Shown: one piece after another, positions 57,321 to 64,000 of the stretch
Position numbering within the stretch: the stretch's first letter is position 1
Layout of the letters: the number at the start of each line of letters is the position of its first letter
Source of the DNA: Prorocentrum cordatum
Lineage: Eukaryota > Sar > Dinophyceae > Prorocentrales > Prorocentraceae
DNA length: 64,000 bases
Reading direction: 5' to 3'
Assembly (NCBI GenBank): GCA_963575745.1
Contig: CAUYUJ010012669.1
Coordinates: forward strand, 1,175,562-1,239,561
Program-made: the position numbers and the translations under genes
Notes under the pieces: generated by a model
Told to the model about the DNA's origin: nothing
Seen by the model: the letters and a program-made list of their open reading frames with translations, nothing else
Database searches by the model: none

Positions 57321-57514
57321 GTGGACAAGCCTCCCTTTAGCAAAACTCCTCTTCATGAGAAAAACTAATGATACCATCGAAATCAGTACACAAAAACAGC
57401 CTGGGGCCGAAACCGACGCACCTGGACCCGCAAAAGTGACGGCCGCGACGCCCTCTCGCGAACCGAAAACGGCCGATTCCTTAATCCACGTGTCAGGGTA
57501 GGAGGTCTATCCGC
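57321..57514 (+). mobile_element. MITE-like element family C, copy 2
   Basis: About 190 bp, aligned with 50903-51060 by CCTTTAGCAAAAC, the CGCGACGCCCTCTCGCGAAC block and CCACGTGTC. The ends GTGGACAAGCCTCC and (reverse complement) GCGGATAGACCTCC still match at most positions. An extra ~30 bp near the left side accounts for the length difference. Confidence 0.6.
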
Positions 57515-57727
57515 CTCCGATCTCCACGCTTTGAAACGTGCAACCCCGCCAAATGGTGTCGCTTTTCTCGGCCGTGGACCGCCACCAGACTGCCCCAGGA
57601 CGGTCCAATGCTCCCCCCTGCGATCCAGAAGACCCCGAGGGGCCCACAAAGGCCCCTTCGGCGACGTCTCCCGAGAATGCCTCCCAAGAGAGGCCCTGCG
57701 GAGCCCTCCTCGAGGCAACGGATAGCC

Positions 57728-57901
57728 TTAGGTCGGGCCTGCCCCCCTACCGGGTGATTTCGGGCGATTTTTTTTTTAATAATATAAAAAAGAGTCAAAA
57801 ACTATTCCCAATATCTACGAAAATAGACAACAAATAATCCCCTGACTATTTGTTTGACTATTGTTGAATACTCCCTCTGTAGAGGGACAGGCCTGACTGA
57901 A
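57728..57901 (+). mobile_element. MITE-like element family A, copy 3
   Basis: 174 bp. Left end TTAGGTCGGGCCTGCCCCCC; reverse complement of right end TTCAGTCAGGCCTGTCCCTC. The interior is AT-rich with a T homopolymer and CCCCTGACTATTTGTTTGAC. It abuts the decayed LINE region. Confidence 0.8.
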
Positions 57902-58684
57902 ATATAGCCATGCAACACCACATCCGTCGCACGTCACGGGGTTGCCGCGCAGTCTTGACAATCGCGGTGGCGGATATCAGCGGCAGCTCATGTCGGTCTA
58001 CGGAGATAAGGTATGCTTGGAAAGCCAAGGTTCCTGAGGCATCGGGGGCATCGATCAAAAGGTGGCCTGGACACCAGAAGCAGACATCCAGAGGCAACAT
58101 TTCAGAACGGCCCCACACCCTGATGACTCCGTGCCGCCATGGGTCAAGGATCCGACAATTCCACGTCCACGTCCACGTCCTCTGCCTCTGGACCCTGCCA
58201 GAGCTGGCGGGACGGAAAGCGGCGCAATACCTGGGGAGACGCAAAGAGGGGCTCGTAAAGCAAACACAGCAAGCCAACGCCTCCACCGCATCGGCGATCG
58301 GGGGCGGGGTCCGACCGGGGTTCTTCGTCAGGAATCCAGAATTCTCAGCCCTGGCTGCTTCCCGCGACGGCCCGTTCGGCGGCAGCTCCACGGAAGAACA
58401 CTGGCATCCAGGGCACGGAGCTCATGATGGCTGCCTGCCGTGAGCTGTTGTGTCCACCGAGATCGGGATTCGCCAACGACTATTTGGCCACGGCTGAAAA
58501 GCCACGACTTCTACAGATCCACAACGTCGGGAACCCATGTCCCAGCGCCCCAGGAGGCAGTGGATATACGTCGGGCCCACTGGTTCTGGAAGGACAGATC
58601 GGGCCTCAAGGGGCAGCCTGGACGACTGTGACGCCCTGCGAGCTCCCCGCGAGGAGCAGCTGGTGCAAGTCACGAGGCTGGTTG
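57902..58684 (+). other. Upstream part of the LINE region, unassigned
   Basis: Open frames of 120-177 aa in three readings. An endonuclease domain would be expected here in a complete LINE, but I cannot see convincing endonuclease motifs. Part of this stretch may belong to the nested insertion ending in poly(A). Confidence 0.3.
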
Positions 58685-58828
58685 CGTTGCGATGCTATCG
58701 TATTGCCGGGATGGACCGGTCCCCATAGTCGGTCGTCGAGGGCTTCCCTCGTGGCGTTGTTCGACCAGCGCAGCCGGCTCTTCCCCCAGACGATTTTACG
58801 AGGAAGATCCAACGAGGAAGATCCAACG

Positions 58829-58886
<58 letters not shown>
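58685..58886 (+). mobile_element. LINE/SINE 3' end with 56-base poly(A) tail
   Basis: A ~110-bp module from GCGTTGCGATGCTATCGTA to CTCTTCCCCCAGAC is the same as 61143-61256 at the end of the RT-coding region. It is followed by a 14-bp sequence occurring twice (GAGGAAGATCCAAC) and then 56 A residues (58831-58886). The tail shows insertion by target-primed reverse transcription of a polyadenylated transcript. The module contains the hairpin CGAGGG-CTT-CCCTCG. The inserted element is truncated and lies directly before the RT frame. Confidence 0.7.
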
Positions 58887-58887
<1 letters not shown>

Positions 58888-61118
58888 GGCCACGAATTAC
58901 TGCGGTGAACCGCGTCAGGGACTACTACAACCAACATTTTCATGATTGCAGTCTGGGGAACAATCTGCAGGGGAATCTCGCCCCCTACCGGGAGTATCTC
59001 GACCGAGCCCGTGCCGATATCCAAGAGGTCCGAGACGAACAACACCACCACGCTCGACACATTTTCGCTACGGCTGGGGCCCAGGATCCCTGGAGACCAC
59101 ATGTGGCGGCGGAGTTCCGAAGGGTGTTTCATGTCGGTAAGGCCCACGGTTCCGACCATTGGTGCCCTGAAGAACTGATGCTCCTGCCAGATGAAGCGCT
59201 GGTGGAGCTGATCAACATATGCCAGGAGGCGGAGCAACACGGTTGGCCGCCCCAACTTCTCCAACGGAGACAGATACACATACCCAAAGACGCGACCATA
59301 CCAGCGCTAACAAGGCTCCGGCCTATAGCGATCGCAAGTGCTATTGCCAGGGCCTTGCACAGGTGGGGGGCGGCACAGCACAGCTCACCGAATAACCTCC
59401 AACCCGCATTTCCCGACACACAGGGTGGGGGAATGAAAGTGCACCTCGGAACAATTGCTTGAACCATGCCTCTCCCGGGTCGAAGAAACGATCACGGCGA
59501 GCAGGCTGGGCGACACGATGGAAGCTAGGCCGGAACAACGGGCTCTCCTACGACAGTGCCGGGGTGAACTACGCGTCAAGTCCTGGGATTACGAGTCGGC
59601 GTTCGACCAGGTACCGCCGCGCCTGGTGGGTGCCGTTTGGCGGCACTTGGGCATCCCGGATGTGGTCACCAATAGCAATGCTTTCGTATGGGAACATCCA
59701 GAAGGCTGGGTTGAGCTCGGCCCGCTCCTCTTCAACATATCCACTCTTGTCTCTGACAGCCTTCCACGAGGTGACCTTGTCGCCGTGTTGGGGATGGCCA
59801 CCATGCTAGTGGGACCACTCCGAAGAATTTGGCCTATGGCTCCAATAGCCACGTGCTGAACGTGCACGGACGTCCAGACGGCAATGACCAGCTCGGCGGA
59901 GGACGTGCAACGCACAAAGCGAGAAGTGGGATCCTTTGGATAGCGTGACGGCTCTGCGGACCAACCACACCGAGACTTAAAGTTTTGTAATATGTCCTGA
60001 TCGTTGTGCGAAGGATCAACTTTCGGGAATGAGCACGAAGATCTTGGGTCTGGACCTCAACCTCCATAGGGCCCGGCTTACCAATAGAGAACACAAGAAG
60101 TTTGAGGAAGGATGTGCACGACTCAAGCGCATAGCCTCTCCCCCACTCTCACTACGACTACGGCGGCTTGCGGCTACGATGGCACTACCTGAGTCGACTT
60201 GGGCGTTGCTCCTCACACCGCCTACGAAGACCATGATCGACACCCACCAGCATCTTGCCGGGAGGGCAATATCACTCAGACGGTGGAGGGTTGCAGTCCC
60301 AGGACTACTCCGGATGCCTCTAATGAGGCACCAGGCGAACGTGCGCTACCACCTCTGCCGGCGCTTACTACAGTTTCTCCGATACCGATTACGCCGCCAG
60401 GGGCGAGACACCCTCGACTTCTGGGAGCGCGTCGTCTCACGTGCGCAAGCGACGGGACCGATCTATGAATATAAAGCCCACATGGCCACCATCGGTGCCC
60501 GGCCGCACGACAACGGGGAATGGAAAGGACCTGAAGGGACCGTCCGCCTGACCGACGGGATGGGCAAGCAATTACACGAGCTTCGCCTAATCCTACGGTC
60601 TATTGAAAGATCTGCTCTCCAGAGCCGCACTCGCCGGGAGTCCCCTGGCGGCGGGAATCCCACTACCGGCGGTCGCCCTGCGCGTCGCTCCAGATGCTCT
60701 ACGCAGCACCCCAGACCTGGCCTCCCACATGACCGATGTTCTGTGTGGATGCATGGTGCCAGATGCGCTTCTGTAGTCCCGCAAAGGAGAAGGCGTGCCA
60801 ACCACCTGCGAACATTGTGGCGGGCAATATGCACCAACACTGGATCACCAATACTGGGAGTGTCCTGCAAATGACGACCGACGGCCTCACGAGCAGACTG
60901 GGGTGGACCACAACGGAAATCACAAAAAGTGCGGCAATCAAATCCTGGCTTCCGATGGCCTACACCATTGCGAGAATACGGCAATGGATTATACTGGTTC
61001 GGTTTGCCACGACACACGAAGGGGGGGGGCAGGATACGGAGACGTGCGGCCATACCACCCACTACTCTTGGACCAGTACCTATCTGAAAATTATAGCCTC
61101 AAGGCCACAGATACCTGA
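58887..61118 (+). pseudogene. LINE (non-LTR) reverse transcriptase, frame-broken
   Basis: Four overlapping pieces in changing frames. 58887-59462: RT fingers, with QIHIPKDATIPALTRLRPIA where non-LTR RTs have a PK...RPI motif. 59455-59859: palm, with WDYESAFDQVPPRLVGAVWR (catalytic Asp in the A motif) and DSLPRGDLVAVLGMATMLV (the PQGD-like B motif). The YxDD box should follow at about 59860; only a degenerate CTDVQTAM-like reading is visible. 60029-60874: thumb, with ILGLDLNLHRARL. 60795-61118: C-terminal CEHCGGQYAPTLDHQYWEC, a CX2CX9HX4C zinc motif typical of LINE C-termini. At least three frameshifts and the lost active site make it inactive. Confidence 0.8.
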
Positions 61119-61142
61119 AGTGAACATGGTATAGCATGCGCT

Positions 61143-61256
61143 ACGCTGCGATACTCTCGTATTGCCGGGATGGACTGGTCCCCACCTTCGGTCGCCGAGG
61201 TCTTCCCTCGTGGCGCTGATCGACCAGCGCAGCCGGCTCTTCCCCCAAACAATTTC
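61143..61256 (+). repeat. LINE 3' module, second copy, without poly(A)
   Basis: About 85-90% identical by eye to 58685-58795. The hairpin stem is partly kept (GAGGTCTTCCCTC). It ends CTCTTCCCCCAAACAATTTC without an A tail. It follows the RT zinc motif by about 25 bp, so it is probably the 3' untranslated region of this element. Confidence 0.75.
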
Positions 61257-61259
61257 AAG

Positions 61260-62115
61260 ACCTGCAGCTGCTCCACTGCCGGCTGCGTCGGAAAGAACAG
61301 ATGGGTAACCCTCCAAGGCCTGAGCTGTTCTTAACCCTCGTGCAAGCTGTAATTTACAACCATGGCCCATGACTGAGGGCACCCGCGAGGGCACAATGAT
61401 CTCCGGAGGACAACTGCTGCAGGCGCCTTTGCCCAAAAAGGGGCAGAGCAGGGGGAACCAGAAGCGGCTGAGAGGACGAAGGGGTACCCTTGCTATTGCA
61501 CGGCAGATCTGCCTATGGCCCCCAACTGTGCAATCATCGTCTCCTGGACGTCCCGACGACCACGCACTCCTCCTCCTCGAGCCTCCCTCCACCCCGCTTC
61601 CTTGTAAATGAGAGCCCCTTTTGTCGCATGAGCAGGCGCGTCCGTAGGCCGCGCCTGGCGTTTCACCCTAGACCTCCTTACAATCTGTCCTGGAACTGAG
61701 GGCGGGTCGTTTTCAAAATGCGCCTCTCGCCTTAGCGCCGCGAGCATTCGCCTTAAAAGATGTAACCACTTTGCGGATGGAGGCTAGTACGTTTTCAAAT
61801 GCGGCTCGCGTGTGGGAGTCTTCAGGTCTTGCAACACTTACACGGATGGAGGGCATACCCCTTTCTGAACGGGGCAAACAGTTGACTGCTCCTTTAGTTG
61901 TCCCATCATAGCCCTTCGCGTTTCCTTTTAGCTAGAAAGATGGACGTTGGATATGTTGCAAAGCGTGGTCTCGCTTGGATAGCAGGCCCACCTGGCGCAC
62001 GTCATTCTGGGCAGGGCGCTTCCAGCCGCAATGGGAAAGAAAACCTGCAGGGACCGATGGGGAGAGAACCTGGGAGGGGGGGACCTTGCAGCATTGTGAA
62101 CGCGACCGACTTTGT
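61260..62115. other. Unassigned spacer
   Basis: Short frames only; nothing recognised. Confidence 0.4.
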
Positions 62116-62121
62116 ATGGTT

Positions 62122-62392
62122 CCTCCTCCCTCCTCCTCCTCCTCCTCCTCCTCCTCCTCCTCCTCCTCCCCTCCTCCTGCTCCTCCTTCTCCTCCTCCTT
62201 TCCCTCCTCCTCCTCCTTCCTCTCTCCTCCACCTCCTCCTCCTCCTCCTCCTCCTCCTCCTCCTCCTCCTCCTCCTCCTCCTCCTCCTCCTCCTCCTCTC
62301 TTCCTCCTCCTCCTCCTCCTCCTCCTCCTCCTCCTCCTCCTCTCCTCCTCCTCCTCCTCCTCCTCCTCCTCCTCCTCCTCCTCCTCCTCCTC
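62122..62392 (+). repeat. CTC trinucleotide array
   Basis: CTC repeat with small phase shifts, about 270 bp; Pro/Leu/Ser- and Glu/Arg/Gly-rich frames are artefacts. Confidence 0.95.
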
Positions 62393-62794
62393 TTGGGCCA
62401 ACGAAGGAGTGGACTGAGGCGGGCCAGCCAGCCAGCAGCAGGGGGCGAGGCCAGCCGGGCCGAGTCCCGACAGTCCAACAGCAGCGCGCGGCCTCCGGGC
62501 GCGTAAGGGGGAGGCGACGGCCGCGCCAGAAGGGCGTGAGTCACCCGACCCCCCCCCCATAGGCGCTCGCGCGCCCGCCCGAGGCAAGGAGCGGGGAAGG
62601 AAGAGGGGAAGAGAGGGGGAGGGGGGGGGGCCTGCACAAACAAAAGCAGCGGCGAGAGCCTCAGCTCACGTGCCAGCTGCGCACGGCTCGCTGGCGGCGA
62701 GCGGGGCTGTGGCCACAATTCGCTGGAGAGCCACGGCCAACCCGCACCGCAGGTCTGCGAGCTGGTCGCCGCGGCGCGGGTCCTCTGGCAGGAG

Positions 62795-63070
62795 GAAAAG
62801 GAGGAGGACGAGGAGGAGGAGGAGAAGGAGGAGGAGGAGGAGAAGGAGGACAGGGAGGAGGAGAGGAGGGGAGGGGGAGGGGGAGGGGGAGGGGAGGAAG
62901 GAGGAGGGAAGGAGGAGGGGAGGAGGAGGAGGAGGGGATGAGGAGGGGAGGAGGGAGGAGGAGAGGAGGAGGAGAAGGAGGATGGGAGGAGGAGGAGGAG
63001 AAGGAGGAGGAGGAGAGGAGGAGGAAGAGGAGGAGGAGGAGGAGGAGGAGGAAGAGGAGGAGGAGGGAAA
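62795..63070 (+). repeat. GGA/GGGGA array
   Basis: GGAGGA mixed with GGGGAGG units, about 275 bp, in the opposite orientation to the CTC array 400 bp upstream. The GC-rich 62393-62794 between them has no recognised gene. Confidence 0.93.
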
Positions 63071-63539
63071 AGGGAAGGGGCTGCGCGTGCCCACAGGCGG
63101 AACTCGTGCCCCCATCGGCCGCCCGCCTCCAGCACGGCCGGCAGCGGCTGCGAAACCGGAGCAGCGCGCGTGACTGGTGCGCTCCGGGTCTGCAGCTGCC
63201 AAGCCCGTGGCGGCGGACACGGGCCTGGGCCGCGCCAGCATCGGCCGAAGTCAATCCCATGACCAACACGTCGTCGCCTCCTCTTCCTCCTCCTCCGCCT
63301 CCTCTTCCGCCTCCTGCTCCTGCTTCTTCCCCTCCTCATGCCTCCTCCTCCCCCTCCTCCTCCACAATTACTCAATATGAATACTACTCTCCTCCTTCCC
63401 CTGATGACGGGTTGGGAGTGTTCGCCCTCCCCCGCGTACTGTTTTTTACACACACACACACAGAGGATTCCCCGGAGTTGGGTTTTCGCCTGCATATGTT
63501 TCAAAATGCTGCTCTCGCTGAGGCGCCGGCCTCATTTTC

Positions 63540-63700
63540 GGGCCCCGCTCGTTCCGGATCGTGCTCCCGCTGCAGCGCTGGCCTCATTTCCGTGCTTCCG
63601 CTCGTTCCGAATCGTGCTCCCGCTGCAGCGCTGGCCTCATTTCCGCGCTTCCGCTCGTTTCGAATCGTGCTGCCGCTGCAGCGCTGGCGTCATTTCCCGT
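63540..63700 (+). repeat. ~52-bp tandem repeat, three units
   Basis: CGCTGCAGCGCTGGC anchors at about 63569, 63621 and 63674, each preceded by CGTTCCGAATCGTGCTCC and followed by CTCATTTCC. Confidence 0.88.
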
Positions 63701-64000
63701 GCCATGCCACGGTATGCACTGCAATGCTAGGTTGCGTTCCGCTGCGCGATGCCATGCCTTCAGCTGAAGCTGTGATATGCAGTGCTTAAGTGCCACATCG
63801 TGCTATGCCATGCTACGCTTTGATCTTCAACGCCATGCTATGCAATGTTATGTTCGGGGCCGCTGTGCGATGCCATGCTTTGCGTTGCAAAGCGTTGTGA
63901 TGCAATTCTTCACTACGCCACGCCACGCCATGCTGTGACATACTACGCTTTGCGGTGCTCTTCTACGCCATGCCATGCCGTGCTCTACAATGCATCGCGT
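63701..64000 (+). repeat. Degenerate GCCATGCTATGC-type repeat
   Basis: Irregular short units around CGCCATGC/TGCTACGCTTTG to the window end, similar in texture to 26.04-26.49 kb. Confidence 0.65.

Noticed and set aside
57902-58684. LINE apurinic endonuclease domain
   Set aside because: The position fits, but no endonuclease motif could be read in any frame.

Overview
The window looks like nuclear DNA of a dinoflagellate, probably of the Prorocentrum/Symbiodiniaceae kind. The reasons are GC-rich non-coding DNA full of tandem and dispersed repeats, dinoflagellate-style Ty1/copia polyproteins, degenerate pentatricopeptide (PPR) motifs of the ISYN..ISxCEK type, and no compact operon-like gene layout. 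This assignment is inference; no rRNA or other marker gene is present. I see no intact ordinary host gene. Most long open frames are by-products of low-complexity or GC-rich repeats.

Layout. 0.3-5.6 kb: a CAT array, tandem minisatellites (CCCAAGAGG-type, ~50 bp, ~145 bp) and a 10-bp GCATGC satellite with a 120-bp higher-order period. 5.86-13.71 kb: a nearly complete Ty1/copia retrotransposon on the plus strand. It has 153-bp LTRs, an initiator-Met-type primer site, gag with a CCHC knuckle, a T7 slippery site followed by a hairpin at the gag/pol join, a protease-like region, an inserted methyltransferase-like domain, integrase, RT/RNase H, and an extra 220-aa ORF before the 3' LTR. Pol carries two stops and one frameshift. 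13.7-17.2 kb: minisatellites. 17.2-22.5 kb: a decayed copia element of a different family on the minus strand. 23.6-25.4 kb: a short inverted-repeat element and PPR remnants. 26.6-28.5 kb: a 101-bp satellite of about 18 units. 29-34 kb: GC-rich DNA without recognised genes. 34.3-38.0 kb: a GC satellite in which every unit carries a ~24-bp palindrome. 38.0-38.9 kb: a 157-bp satellite. 39-48 kb: dispersed repeats and very large CTC, ACTC and ATC arrays. 48-57 kb: a Stowaway-like element and unassigned minus-strand coding-like pieces. 57.7-61.3 kb: a broken LINE-type reverse transcriptase with a nested poly(A) insertion. 61.3-64 kb: CTC/GGA arrays and minisatellites.

The genes that can be read all serve mobile elements: gag packaging, reverse transcription and integration (copia), and target-primed retrotransposition (LINE). 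At least four families of short inverted-repeat elements (MITE-like, 140-180 bp) are scattered between 23 and 58 kb; none encodes a transposase. The most unusual items are the copia element with its methyltransferase-like insert, frameshift signal and extra ORF, the palindromic GC satellite, and the MITE families, which can be defined from this window alone.
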